Assembly (NCBI GenBank): GCA_048013815.1
Contig: CM106585.1
Coordinates: 23,498,001-23,562,000, forward strand
Length of the DNA stretch: 64,000 nt
Source of the DNA: Setoptus koraiensis
Lineage: Eukaryota; Arthropoda
Reading direction: 5' to 3'
The position numbers and the translations under genes are program-made. Of this stretch, positions 10,662 through 23,332 are shown piece by piece. The notes beneath the pieces are model-generated. The model had not been told where the DNA came from and ran no database searches. It worked only from the letters and a program-made list of their open reading frames with translations. The first letter of the stretch is position 1; each line of letters begins with the position of its first letter.

Positions 10662-13600
10662 TTATAAATTACCTAGTTTCATAGAGGAATACACCCTTTT
10701 ACCGAGATCTTGAATGAACTCACTCAAGCCGCATATTTCCCTAGAACTATGACTACTGTAAGGTGGACTGACGAAGTGCTCCTTCAATGTCGTTACATCT
10801 AATAAAAGGAAAGCTGGACCGTCGATCTCCTGTTGTATTTATGTGATCAAGAGGGTATTGGAACATAAGTAGAGTAGAATTATAATTGACTGTCTCTAAG
10901 AAAAAGTGATTTACATGATAAAAAGACCTTTCTTTGATAGTTTACCTGTTCACGCAAATGTGTAGCAAATTGAGAGTACTTGCTATCCTTGACGAATTTA
11001 TAGACATCATCTATAGACCACTGGAATACTTCAGGATAAAGTTTTTGATTTATTCCATCCAATTCGATTTCCGCTCTTTGATTATTGTTTCGGGGGCAGT
11101 AGTCAGTTGAAGTAGGAGAACTTTTGTCCAAGTCATCTGCATAGTCAATGTCTGTTGACTGTCTCTTGATTCTATCTAGTTTTTTTCGGCTTTGGTGTTG
11201 AGCTGTTGTTTGGTCCAAACCTCTAGCAGTCGGATTGTCGTCAGAAATAGTTGGAGATCGTTTTCGTTTCGCTAAATTGCCATTAGTTTCTAAATTGATT
11301 TCAGTTTGGAGCGTGAATTTCTCATCCTGCTTTCCTTCATTTATATTACATTGATCTGAAACTTGAGTATTGATATGATTCTCTTGATCACTGCTACTCA
11401 ATGGAGATAAAGTCGAATTTGGATCTTCTGTATTAGGTTCCGCCCCTTCTGACTCGTCTGATATCACTTGTGCTGCCTTTAGGATGTCTTGACTAGGTTT
11501 TTTATCAACAATAGTCATCTCTCTTTGAATCTCCATGTCATGAGTGTCTGACGGTTCGTCTGCAGTAGTTTTGCAAACTTCTACCTCTTTGGGAGTTTTG
11601 CATCTGCTTTCTGTTGATTCCTGAGAAGCTCTCCCGCCGTAGTTTTGTCTTGCTTTAGCATCGGAATTCTTTGCATTCTTTTTGTTTGCATCAGACACAA
11701 ATTCACCCAACCTAGCTTTCTCCCTATAGTATATAGCACGTTTCATGAATTTGTTACTTTTCGTGAGACCCCTACAATGGCCTGGACAGTCGTCACCGTC
11801 GTATAGATTCGGTCCAAAGAGATTGTAACAACACTTGAGATGCTCACAGATACATTCGCAGTATGCCTCCACGTCCTCGGCATTGATGATTACAGGAAGT
11901 TCTTCACGATATACTCGTTTTTGATATTTCGCTTTGAAGGTCAAGGGACTAGTGTTGATAATGTTCCTTGAAATCAGTAGATCCTCAAAATTTTTAGAAC
12001 TCAAATCATTGAGGATTCTTGGTGGTACATATGCCACAGAAATAACTTTGGTAACCACTTCCTCCATAACTAATCGGACTGGTCCAGGGCCCACATACTG
12101 TGGCAAAGAGCAAATCTTTCCTTTGCTTAGTGCTGGACCGCTGAAACATTTATGATTGAAGTAAATCTTTGTACTTGCTGCGTCAATAAAATTGGGGAAA
12201 CGTTTTTTTATGATATGTAGAATGTAGTCGATTAATGGACGGTCCTTATCCAGATTTATGCGTCTAGGATCAAAAACGGAGTCATAAAGGCGTTTTTTAA
12301 TTTGTTCAACTAGTCTTTTGGATTTTGCTTTGACCAACTCTCCTACAGCGGTGGGCACATCTTGGGTATCAACTTGCTGTAGTAAATAGGAGAAATATGG
12401 CTGCTCTAATGTGGCCAACATGGAGTTCTCAATTATCTCGGGAAGTGAATATGACCTTCCAAGAGATAGACCGTGTCCAACTGTGCTTATGCTAGGATGA
12501 CAATAATGTAGACGGAATGAAACTTCTTTAACAGGAATTTTTTTTACTTGATCAGTTTCGCCGGAATTTGATGTTCCAAAAATGTCAATAGAGGTCTCCT
12601 CTTCGACATAAGAGCAGCCGATGCTTTTCATTTCTAATCTGCCTTGTTTGAATTTTGGGTCATCACTCAATAGCCATCTGAGCGTTAGGCGTCCACCATT
12701 ATTATCTACAACTATTGCAAACCAATGACTTAATGTATGAGACTCATTCGGTAGATTCACGTCGTTAGATTGTTTGAAGGCAGATGAATACTTATAATGA
12801 CATATCTCTAGAATAGCTCCAGGTACGAATAAACGCTGAGGACCAACACCTCCTAGATCGTAAAACTGTCTTGGTTTAGGAATAATTGATTTTAGAGCGA
12901 TCTTACTTTTATACTCTTCGATAGCTTTGTGTCTTATTGTCTTGCAAGTATGAAGTCTTTCCTCGTCAATCCTAGTCTCTTTTTCCAATTCGTCCTCTTC
13001 AGAGACTTTAGTGTTGTCCTTAGAAGAGGATAAACTCTCACTAGGATTAAGGTTCAATATACTACTACAATCAGCAGCATCAGCTGAATTTTGTTGTTGA
13101 GGTCTAGCATCATTGTCACCTTCAGTTGTGTTCGCCACTTGTTCCCCATCTCCAGCTGTTCTATCATCGCAATCTATCATGAGAGAATCGCAATCCAACT
13201 CATTTAAAGCTTGTAGCGCAGCTTCTAGTTCTTTGGCATCCTCCGGCTTAAATGGTATATTTTTGCACTTTATTGCATCCGAATGATCGAGAGGTTCTTC
13301 AGCCGACAGAAGATCATCGACATTTTTTATGTTTGCATATGGATCTTTTCTAGTCGGTAGCTTCGGTGGTCTCTTGAGTTCATATTGTGATTTTAATTGA
13401 GGTTGTAAATAGTGTCCTGGTGGATAGCAGCGCCTTTTGCTATTGGCCGAAGTATATAGCCAAAACTCGCCGTAATCACATTCCCAACGAAGAAGTAGCA
13501 AATGTTTGAAGTTGTAAACTATTCTTGCTAGCCAATATTTACAAGGTTCATGCTCTACCTCAACTAATTCATTTATATCATAACCGTAATAAAGATCCAT

Positions 13601-13675
13601 ATTTGATTGCGAGAATGCGTCCTCCACAATTGAACAATCCTCATTGATATCCCTATCATGTTGTGTAGGTTCCAT
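10662..13675 (-). CDS. Sfmbt: Polycomb-group Sfmbt-like protein (MBT repeats, SLED, SAM)
   Basis: Nuclear chromatin protein of the Scm-related four-MBT (Sfmbt) family. Exons are 13675-10946 and 10829-10662 with a 116-base intron splitting the SAM domain; the product is 965 residues. MBT-like repeat 1 is near residues 30-95 (LARIVYNFKHLLLLRW, then PPGHYLQP). Repeat 2 is near 275-425 (VGPQRLFVPGAILE, WFAIVVDNNGGRLTLRWL). The SLED domain follows: KIYFNHKCFSGPALSKGKI, then LPQYVGPGPVRLV and CCYNLFGP. A disordered charged stretch leads to the SAM domain, FQWSIDDVYKFVKDS..REQ joined to EIDGPAFLLLDVTTLKEHF by splicing. MBT repeats 3 and 4 of human SFMBT1 are not recognisable. The join restores a known SAM pattern, which supports it strongly. 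Confidence 0.9.
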
Positions 13676-15367
13676 GCTTGAATAGTATTGTCGATGAGTA
13701 TGATCAATAAGTTAAAATTTCTTTTAACTAATTGTGTTAAAAATTTTCTGTTTGTTTCTTTAAAGGGATGCTTCTTCTAGGTGAGATTATAGCATAGTAT
13801 TTTATCTTTTTTTACTAACAGTTTAATCAATGATTATAATGCTTTTGATTGAGTTGAGTAGCATACACACGCAGTTGGTTTACAAATGAGTCGCACGGGC
13901 TAAAAACGAACGAAACGCAAAACGAAACTCAGACACATAGGAACATCTTCAGGAATAATATAAAGTATTCTTGGCTTGAGGTAATTTTTTGTAAATACTT
14001 AGAATTTGTAAATTGTTGGTAACAATTTTTATCTAAGACTTGATTAATAATTAGCTATAGTTTTGTTTCAACTAATCGATGCAAATGCAATACATGAATG
14101 ATCCCAAGTCGTAACTCTCGGACAAATATCACCCACTTCCTTTTCGCTTGGCTATCTGGTAAAATTTCTCTCTTTCTTTCTCTCTCGCACACTCACGCAC
14201 ACTCGAAATACCTGACAAAACAGGGTTTTTTTGTGATGTTGCTGCTTTTTAGTGCATTGAAAAAAACCCTGAAATGCACGGAAAATAGTGAAAAGGACTT
14301 GAGAGTTGCTAGAAAATATACTGATGTTAAAATGTAGTGGATAAAACAAATAGAAATCTCCCAAGAACACAAATAATGCTGTTGATTTGTTTTATTGTAT
14401 ACTTTCCAAGAGGGTCTAAACACTTTGAATATAGCGTTGTGGTATAATTACAAGGAGAGTGTGCAAAAACAATCACTGTCTTCATGCTCAAAGACATCTC
14501 TAGATGTTAACATTGAACTATGCATAACTTGATATTGTCGAGAGAAATTCAGGTTACTCTACTGATACAGTAATGTCAGCCCGACATTGACTTGTGTTCC
14601 AGTGTGATTATACTGATCTTTTTTCTGCAATATTTTCGGCCATGATCAGGAGAAATTTTATTTAAAAGGAATCCAGAGAATAATGGGCAACCCATTGCTT
14701 AAATGAGCTGGTCGGGAATTCTGGTTTTTGAATCAACAGCCATAGTCGGTTGTGTAGAGATCTGGTTCGCGCCAAATAAACAATACATTTCCACCTGTTT
14801 TTTCTATTGATAAAAGTCACATTCAAAAATCTCTTCGAAGGTTCTAGATTCAGACTTGAATCAATGCGGTTTATAATTTAGGCTAGAAAGACTTCCGCCA
14901 CTTGTTTTTGGATCAATCGACATTCATCGTTAGTTCACCAATATAGCTTGCTACACTCAGGGGGACATATTGTCTGCTCCAACGGGATCTCTCGAATATG
15001 GTGGTAACCCCAACAGATACCTGGGATTTAGTGTAATTTTCTACGATGCATCAATGCATTACTCATACTGCGTCAGATTTGTTAGATATCATACTTTCCT
15101 GCGGCCACCCCGTCTCGCCTTTTCTCAATGCACCGCAATGTACGGGGTAGGAAAAGGTATCTGCGCAAGATAGAGTTACAGCGCTACAAAATGTGCTTAA
15201 GCTTCAATGCAGACTCAAGAATTCACAATCCCCAATACCAATCACTTTCATGACTAAAAGATGCATAAACAAGGATGGAGCATTACCAATATCTCCAAGC
15301 ACTTGGAATTTAGTTCAAATTAGCAATATTTTGCTCAATCTCTGGGCGTATTTCACGAGTTTTGTCT

Positions 15368-15431
<64 letters not shown>

Positions 15432-15632
15432 TTTCGTTCCGACCATTGTTTTAATAGTCACTCAAGATGTCAAGATGCGAATGGTAACGATCGGGTATTA
15501 GAGATGATGACTCAGAAGTCGTAGTTTATTGATTCGGGATCTGTTAAAGAGTGCAAAAATATTATTAGATTGGTCGAATATAGATAATCCTAAGATGTGA
15601 ATAGTTTCTTAACCATGTGGGCAGCTAACATT
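13676..15632. other. Intergenic: Sfmbt promoter side and 3' flank of coiled-coil gene
   Basis: About 2 kb with no supportable gene. It contains the long (CT)n tract at 15375-15427 and several short random open frames. The Sfmbt promoter should lie just above 13676. Confidence 0.5.
15375..15427. repeat. (CT)n microsatellite, about 53 bp
   Basis: An uninterrupted CT dinucleotide run in noncoding DNA. On the other strand it is a (GA)n tract, the kind of sequence bound by GAGA-factor proteins in insects; any such role here is inference. Confidence 0.95.
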
Positions 15633-17252
15633 CTACGAATAAGTACGGATACTCATAGCTCTTTCATTGCTGTTGCCGGTAATGTCAAGACATCTTTCGT
15701 CAACGTCTTTGAGCATGGCACGAAGTCGATGCGTTATATCGGCAGCATCCGATATAATCTTGTTTTCGGTAGAATTAAAAAAACTTTTGTTTGTTATCTC
15801 GACGGTTATATCGTCACTGCATAGAGATTCATAAGAAGAATTTGATAATCGACAGATTTTGCTATCGAGCCACGCAGGAGGATTCATGTCTTCAGCCGAT
15901 AACGATATTGAAGATGAACTAACTTCTTCGAATGTTATGCCATCAGATGACGCCGAATTACTATGAGAGGAGCCTTTTCTTTTATCAGCAGTATAGCCGG
16001 AATGATGCGTTGAACTCAAGTGATCTTGTTCCTGGTTAAGATCGCATATTGAGGCATCTACATGAGAATGACAAGTTGTGTCGAGAGTGAGACGTGATAA
16101 ATCATGCAAATCTTGACAACAAATATTGCACTTCAGATCTTTTTGGCGAGAAGTGCAGTTCTCTTTGGAGCTCTCAAATGATTCTTTTGGTAGCGTAACA
16201 GACTTCCTGACTGTGGACGATCTTTGGTATGATTTGTCTGATGTAATGACGTTCTCATTTTGAACAACATTCCGAACAACAGGAGGCCTCATTCGATTAG
16301 TTGATATACTGATAGGTATTTGAACAAGATTCATTTTCTGGGCAGCTTTCAAAGCTATGGTCCTTTGGAGCTCGTTCGGAGCTGAAGATTTTCGTATACC
16401 TAGAAATGTGGACACTGGTTGCCTCCTGGTTGCGGTATCTTCCGTTTTGGAAACAGATTTGTTCTTGGCATGCGATATTTCATTGAGAATAGTATTCTCA
16501 GCCGTTTCATTCTCAGATCCTGATGGCTCGAACGATGTAGTTGAATAATTACAGCTCGATTGTTCTCGATTTTTTGAATCCTTAGCTGCGCTGTATTGGG
16601 ATGACCGATTGATGAGTTTTATATGAGAATATTTATCTCTAACATCCTTCAGTTTCCTTGTGTTCGCGTCATCTTTTTCGGAATGTACTATTTTCTCTGT
16701 TCGGCGCTCTAGGTCTTGGATCCTTTTAGCCAATGCAGCCTGCTTTTGGCGCTCGTAAGTTCTGACCTCTGCTATTTGTTCACATCTCTTTTTCAACTTT
16801 TCATATTCCTCATCTTGATCTCTTATCAATCTTGCTAGCTGGTGACCCACACCAAAAGTTTTCAAAAGATGCTCATTAAGATTACGCAAATTGTGCAGCT
16901 CGTTTTGAATATTCTCCAATTTTCTATTCAAAGATAAACGTTCAATTTTGTGATTTTGACGCTCTTCGGCCCTTTTGAGTCTATCCTTGGAGAGATCGTT
17001 ATACTTCATGCGAGCCTTCAACATTTGGTTATATTGATTGTCTTGAGGCTCACACGATCGAGCAGGCTTGGCCCAATTTGACTCAATAGTTTTATGTCTG
17101 AGCTGCCTCTTAATTCTTTTGTCGGCCTCTTGGTCTTGATTGAGCGAGATATGATTGAAATGAACCTTAGCTCTAGACATACGCGATACTCTCTCCACTA
17201 GTGGATCAACTCCTTTTTTACCATTGGTCAGTTTTGTGCAATCGTTAACCAT
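15633..17252 (-). CDS. Orphan coiled-coil protein
   Basis: Single-exon gene for a 539-residue hydrophilic protein that I do not recognise. The start is the first ATG in frame, at 17252. Residues from about 85 to 200 are rich in Lys, Arg, Glu and Leu with heptad-like spacing (LSLNRKLENIQNELHNLRNL, then LARLIRDQDEEYEKLKKRC), predicting a coiled coil. The rest is Ser/Thr/Asn-rich and probably disordered. A cluster CNICCQDLHDLSRL..CHSHVDASICDL near residues 370-400 has several Cys and His but no standard zinc-finger spacing. No signal peptide or membrane segment is seen. Cytoskeletal or centrosomal roles are common for such proteins, but none can be assigned. Confidence 0.75.
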   Translation of the reverse strand: MVNDCTKLTNGKKGVDPLVERVSRMSRAKVHFNHISLNQDQEADKRIKRQLRHKTIESNWAKPARSCEPQDNQYNQMLKARMKYNDLSKDRLKRAEERQNHKIERLSLNRKLENIQNELHNLRNLNEHLLKTFGVGHQLARLIRDQDEEYEKLKKRCEQIAEVRTYERQKQAALAKRIQDLERRTEKIVHSEKDDANTRKLKDVRDKYSHIKLINRSSQYSAAKDSKNREQSSCNYSTTSFEPSGSENETAENTILNEISHAKNKSVSKTEDTATRRQPVSTFLGIRKSSAPNELQRTIALKAAQKMNLVQIPISISTNRMRPPVVRNVVQNENVITSDKSYQRSSTVRKSVTLPKESFESSKENCTSRQKDLKCNICCQDLHDLSRLTLDTTCHSHVDASICDLNQEQDHLSSTHHSGYTADKRKGSSHSNSASSDGITFEEVSSSSISLSAEDMNPPAWLDSKICRLSNSSYESLCSDDITVEITNKSFFNSTENKIISDAADITHRLRAMLKDVDERCLDITGNSNERAMSIRTYS

Positions 17253-20200
17253 CGTGCCAGACTTGTAAAATGTAAACGGTGTTAAGCAAATACTGTAAAA
17301 GTGTGTGTGCGTGTGATTCTTTTGGTGGTTCAATATTGTTGATATTTAAATTGCAAGATGGTCATCTGGTGTCATCTGGGGGTTTGGTGTGAAGCTGCTT
17401 TGAATAGATTGAGGGAAAAAATCGTAGGGCCTAAGAATAATAATTATTATAATTTTTATATAATCATGTAATGTTGTTGATTGCAAATAGGATAAATTAA
17501 TACAAAACGAGACAACAAGTAGCCACGCCAATGACCATGATGCGTGCAGTTTATACGTAGAGTGACTTTCAGCCCGTATCAGCTTACGTATAGAAAACAG
17601 GAGAGAGTGAATTTTGAAACGGTATGCTATAGACACGCACACCAACGGTTATTTTTGTGGACCATATAAACAACGGTTATCTATCGACGTACCCCATGGT
17701 TGTTGATTCGGCTCGCATGCGCCATCTACCAATGAAATAGTAAACTTGAAATTATTTATCTAAAATGTTGCAACGTGCAACTTGACATTTTTTGTTGTTG
17801 ATATTGCTGCTGCCGTTGTTATTGTGTCACGGTGACATTTGCATTTTATTTATCCTTGTGAATCATAAAAGTCGCATGTAATAACACCAACAGACAATAA
17901 ATGATCTCAATTACATAATATACAATGTAGCAATAAATGATGCGAAATTTCTCAAGCATTCGGATATAGGCTTCACATAAATGTGTACACACCTCTTACG
18001 ATCAACCTCGAAGATATTCACGTAAGCCGATGAAATCCGACACCAGGTAATTTCAACACTGCCATCTTTCATCTATGTCTTTCAAAGCAACTCAAGAGTT
18101 TGTTAAACAATCAGAACAAAAACAATCACAAGCGGATACAATATGCTCTGATACTATTGTATATTGGTTTGATGTGTGACAAACGAAAAATTTTATCCTG
18201 AAGTCATCTTGCGCCATGACTTAGACACTATTTCTCATTGTTGGTCTTCACAAATATGATATCTTTTTTAACATGACAGATTACTATTATATTATGTTTC
18301 ATACTACAACTACTGACATCGTATCAAATGACGGATGCTAGTAACCACAAGTATCCGTCAACACTGTGCAAGTCAACACTGAGAGTCTCGCCAATCAAAA
18401 CGTGTCACATGTTCAGGCGAAACTTTCATCACCAATATGACATGCACAAAATTGAGGACATTATATCACACGAATGGTAAAATGTAACTAATCTCAACCG
18501 TCAGTACCTCTGTAATATCTTCTCACATTATTTATGTTCCAGTTCGTCATCAAATCATTTTAGTAGACGAACTTTAAGAAGTCTCGACGTTTGATACATC
18601 AATCTACATCTTTGGAAGTAATTATTTTCACAACAACAACAACAAATCCACTGCCACTCTACGAAGCCACTCGATCTATGATAAATATTATTTTTTTCGT
18701 TTTTTATTCAAACTGTAATCCATCTGTTGTCGCAAGAATTTGTCTTGTGACAAATTCTTCTCATCTCACAACTGAATAACTCGATGCCTGAGTGTTTGTA
18801 TGTGAGAAGATTAACATTACTCAGAGTATTCACCATCCGTGTAAACCGGTTTTCATACTCTTCTACGGAATCAAGATTTATACTTCTGCAACTACATAAC
18901 AATACTTCTGAAATTGAAGCATCTAATATCAAATAGACAAATGATGAATTCAAGAAATTTTCTACTTCATTTTGCAACATTGAACACGCTTGTATTATGT
19001 CGATAGGAAGTTGAACTCACATTTTACCATGGAAGCTGATAGGTAAATTAGATGACGCATCCCGATGAAATCGCTTGCCATCATTTACAAATTCTTTACT
19101 CACAGAGTTTGTATTGACAAGCCAGGAATTCGTCCTCTCAGCTCCAGAGTGGGCCCAGTAACAACATCCGGCGTCCCATTCTTTCAATTAAATCGAGTAT
19201 ATGTCATCAAATAGATTCGAAATAATCAGCATAAGGGTGCAGGAAAAAAGATCAAATACGTTCTATGGTTATTATTGAGACAAAGTTTATAGTGAAATTA
19301 GAGAAACTTTCAAACTTATATTGAGTTGGCTCGACACAGAAACCGCTCAAAGGAGCTGAATAAATCACTCACTGATCCATGATCCTACTAAAACTACTCA
19401 CATAGACTTTACCTTCAGAATCCCTCCTTTGCAAAAGTCTCAAATCTCTTTAGCTCACATGATAAGCATAAGGGATATCAACTTGATTGCTTCAACACTC
19501 ACCTCAAAAAAAAAGTAACACACAGACACACACATCCACACACGCTCAATTGTGGGGTAGTGCAACCTGTAGTTAGTAGTGGTTACTAGTTTTGAGCTAG
19601 GATGATGACTATCACCTCCACAACTAGCTAGTTGTTAATATACATTTCTCTTGCAAACTAACTGGACTGTTAAACGTAAAGATGGTGATCAAGCTCAAAA
19701 CTAGATGTACTGTAGAAACTAGTAAGCCGAGTCAAAGTACATCCATCGTATCCATCTTCTTAAACCACTTCTAGTTCAGGAATCCTGAGAACAACTACCT
19801 ACTCTGGAGGCTGTAAAAAGAGATAGGATAGTATTGGCTACAAATCTACAGTCTGCGTGGCAAGATTACAGGCACAATCAAGCAGAGTGTATATCATTAA
19901 TTGAACAATTCTTTATCAAAGAGAGGCAGATATATACTAGCTGAGACAACCTGCATCGGACCATCGCAGCTTCTGAAGCAATCTTTTGAAGTATCACCTG
20001 TTCAAGGTAGTGGAACTTGCAATGGGTATATAGACATAGAGAGAACGCTCTCATTGCATTATTATATGGTGACACTCGCTAGTATTATCGTCGAGATATT
20101 GAGTTGGAATATCTCATAGGCTCGTCATTCAATAGTTTATACTATACAGAAGTAACGACAGTTTGAAATAATGCTCCAATAATCTACTATTGGATATTGA

Positions 20201-20320
20201 AACAATCAACAGCAAGAAACATCAAAGATAATAAAGAAAAAAAAGTTGTAAACAAATAATATTATTTATACATAGTATATTAAGTATTGATTTTTTCTAA
20301 ATTGAAAAAAAAAGTTTGAA
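17253..20320. other. Intergenic region, 3.1 kb
   Basis: No supportable gene between the coiled-coil gene and the thiolase. Short open frames look random. A CA-rich patch lies near 19515-19545, and a 13-bp inverted repeat (19586-19598 and 19692-19704) with a loop of about 93 bases is listed separately. The last few hundred bases are A/T-rich and presumably hold the thiolase promoter. Confidence 0.5.
19586..19704. repeat. Inverted repeat, 13-bp arms, about 93-base loop
   Basis: CTAGTTTTGAGCT at 19586-19598 is the exact reverse complement of AGCTCAAAACTAG at 19692-19704. It lies in noncoding DNA. It could be a chance pair or the ends of a small decayed element. Confidence 0.7.
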
Positions 20321-21659
20321 ATGTCTGCTAATGGCACTCGTGATAATGGATATCATGAAAGAGAAGTATTCATCGTATCCGCTACAAGAACACCCATAGG
20401 ATCATTTAATGGAAGTCTATCATCATTGACAGCGCCCCAATTGGCTTCACTTGCAATTAAGAGTGCCTTAAAACAAGGCGGGGATTTGCCTGTCGACAAA
20501 GTGCAAAAAGTAATCATTGGTCAAGCTGTTCAGGCTGGAGCTGGTCAGGCAGCAGCCAAACAAGCCTTAGTGGGCGCCGGTTTGCCGACAACTTGTAGAG
20601 ATGCCATCATCAACCAGGTCTGTGCCTCTGGTACACAGGCCTTGATAATGGCAACAGATAAAATTAGATTAAATATTTATGATTGCGTTGTTGCAGCTGG
20701 TATGGAAAGTATGTCCAATATACCTTACTACCAAAAGCGTCCATCTAATCTTCCAGTATATGGTGGTTTCAAGATAGAGGATGGCCTAGAAATAGACGGC
20801 TTGACAGATTCTTTTAACAACTGTCACATGGGTAAATGTGCGGAACATACAGCTAAATTGTATGCCATTACTCGTGAAGATCAAGATGAGTATGCGATTT
20901 CTAGCTACCAGAGAGCTAAGACGGCCAGCGAAGGGGGTATATTAGCCAAAGAGATAACTCCTGTTGAGGTTTCAGGAGGAAGGAATAAACCAACAAAATT
21001 GATAACAGAAGATGAAGAGTATAAGAAAATCGATATAAACAAAGTGGCCACATTGCGTCCAGTATTTGCTTCTGATGGAACTGGCACTATTACAGCTGCG
21101 AACGCTAGCACCCTAAGCGATGGTGCTGCCGCTTGCCTGGTAATGTCATCTAAGGCAGTAATTGATAATAATATTACACCATTGGCCAAGATTATATCCT
21201 ATGGTGGAAGTGCTAATGATCCTATTGACTTTGCCACAGCACCTTCTGAGGCCGTCAAAGAGGTAGGTTTCCGATTCTAACTGAGTTGAAATTTTGTTGA
21301 GTTTGTGTTTGTCACAGTGCGAGTTGGTAATCTTTCTATTTTCATTACTACCATCATAATAATCGTTAAAATTAACACAGGCCTTGAAAAGGGCCAATTT
21401 AGATATCGAGGATATAACAGCCTGGGAAATAAATGAAGCATTCAGTGTAGCTGCATTGGCCAATATTAAAATACTCGGATTAGATCGAAACAAAGTAAAT
21501 ATCAACGGTGGGGGTGTCAGCTTAGGGCACCCACTTGGCATGTCCGGCGTCAGAATTGTAGTTACATTGGCGCATAACTTACTTCCTGGCCAGTATGGTT
21601 GTGCTAGTATATGCAGAGGGGGAGGTGGAGCGTCAGCAATAATAATCCAGAGGTTATAG
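20321..21659 (+). CDS. ACAT1: Acetyl-CoA acetyltransferase (thiolase II, ACAT1-type)
   Basis: Thiolase that condenses or cleaves acetoacetyl-CoA, acting in ketone-body and isoleucine breakdown or early isoprenoid synthesis. Exons are 20321-21262 and 21381-21659, with a 118-base intron; the product is 406 residues. The catalytic set is complete: Cys101 in [14 protein letters not shown], the NEAF motif, His364 in [12 protein letters not shown] and Cys392 in [12 protein letters not shown]. The ACAT1-like stretch [23 protein letters not shown] and the K-site block [12 protein letters not shown] place it with ACAT1. The N-terminus ([15 protein letters not shown]) is acidic and lacks an obvious mitochondrial presequence, unlike vertebrate ACAT1, so a cytosolic site is possible. 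A polyadenylation signal follows at 21667. Confidence 0.95.
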
Positions 21660-21666
21660 AGATAAT

Positions 21667-21672
21667 AATAAA
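21667..21672 (+). terminator. Polyadenylation signal AATAAA of the thiolase gene
   Basis: AATAAA only a few bases after the thiolase stop. If used, the 3' untranslated region would be very short. Confidence 0.5.
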
Positions 21673-22235
21673 AGTCAGATTACAAATATAGTTTATAACG
21701 AATAATAGAATAGTAGGCGATTGTTGTTAAATCGTGATATTTTAAGAAAGGGTGAACGATCCAAAATCTTGAAGGCAAAATCCAATGACTAAAAATGAAT
21801 TTCCTCTATTCTCGACTCTTGTGTCTTTATGTTTTCACCGAGGATCATGATTCATGACCAATTGATTCCCTCACTAATTTCACAAATTTGATCATATATC
21901 AATATTAGCAGTCAATCAGCATGTAAAAAGGGACAGATTTATTAATTGTGTCCATCATGGCGAACTTCAAATTTATATTCGCCGGACAATGCTACTCATG
22001 ATTGTTCAGTGGGTAAAGATGCGATGGAACTCTCGCACCGGTTTTGTTGCATAAGAAATCGTCTGAGACGAATGGCCATAAGAGGGCCATCAGAAAGAGA
22101 GACCCAAGAAATCTTCCAAGTATGGATATGATTAAAGTTACTCATACGCTTTAAATTCTCTAAGAGATATAATCGTGATTGATACTAACAAATGTTTTAA
22201 TTACAACTAATGGTTTCAAGTATTTTTGAGAGCTA
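21673..22235. other. Intergenic between convergent genes
   Basis: About 560 bases between the convergent thiolase and SLC25A16 genes. I see nothing beyond 3' flanks; the short open frame at 21946-22131 shows no known motif. Confidence 0.5.
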
Positions 22236-23332
22236 CTAACTGGTCGAAAGTCCAAAGAGCTCTTTGATTGTGTCATTCAGCGTGTATTGTACGGCAAATA
22301 ATGGTACTACCCTCAAGTAGTTGATTGATAGTCCTCTGTATAGACCTTTGGCGATGCCGTTCTCCTTATAGATTAATTTCAATGTCTTGAAGGCGTTTTC
22401 ACTGAACTTAGCTGTATCTGGACTCAACAAACCCAATTGCATACGACGACGAGCCACATCTAAAGGGTAGCCCAATGTGTTGGCGATCGCCGCTGACATA
22501 GCACCCAAGAAAAGTCTGGACTCTGTACTCAGACTAAGCTCACCAGACTTGGGATCGATTTTTCCAAATTTACCCGGATATCTACCTAATACAAAATGTT
22601 TTGATGAATCGACTGTGTAGAAATTGCAAGCATTATATGGTATCATAGCTATAAGAGTGGCGGACATTCCGCGATAGAGGGCCTTAAGGCCGCCCTCATT
22701 TTTGACCGCTTGAACTAGAGTTGTCCATATCGCCGATTTAGGTATTAAACTATTTGGATTCGATACAATGTTAGATTTGACTTGAAATGTTAACCTTGCA
22801 CGAACTAAATCTAACGGGTATGTGAGGACAACGGCAGTTCCTCCGGCTGCTCCACCTGCTAAGGCCCTTTCCAGATGATGCTTTTCGCCGGAGGAAGAGC
22901 GTAACAACGGGCCGAGCAATTCCTTGTATGTATCGAATGTATAGAATTGTATACCAGAGTAAGGGAAGATCCTTATTGCTTGAGCTCCGTTGCCTTTGTA
23001 TAATCCTAAAAAAGATTCATTCTTCACCATACTTTTGAGGCCACTTATTACTCCATGGTTTTTGTACAATACATTTTGAGCTTGAACGAGAATTTTCATC
23101 CTGTCCAATGGAGCGACAACTGTTTTGGCGCATATTCCAGCGATACCTGTAAACAACAGAGGAATGTGTGTTAATTGGTTGAAAAAAGTTATGCATTCGT
23201 AGTAGTTAAGTTTCCAATGGAATCATGATTACCTCCTGCCAAGAGCGATCTGGTGGCTTTGGCGCCCCACTGCAGTTTAGGTTTGATTTGGCCAGCATCT
23301 GCCGACATGGCCAGTTGCTTACTACCATGCAT
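22236..23332 (-). CDS. SLC25A16: Mitochondrial carrier, SLC25A16-type
   Basis: Inner-membrane mitochondrial carrier of the SLC25 family, closest to SLC25A16 (Graves disease carrier, linked to coenzyme A). Exons are 23332-23233 and 23146-22236 with an 86-base intron; the product is 336 residues. The three-fold repeat carries the PX[DE]XX[KR] signatures: APLDRMK, YPLDLVRAR and YPLDVARRR. Family blocks include GICAKTVVAPLDR, FLGLYKGNGAQAIRIFPY, and GLYRGLSINYLRVVP at the end. The splice join completes the first-repeat motif LLAGGIAG. A second in-frame ATG (23308) could also serve as start. Transported substrate is inferred from the family only. Confidence 0.92.
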
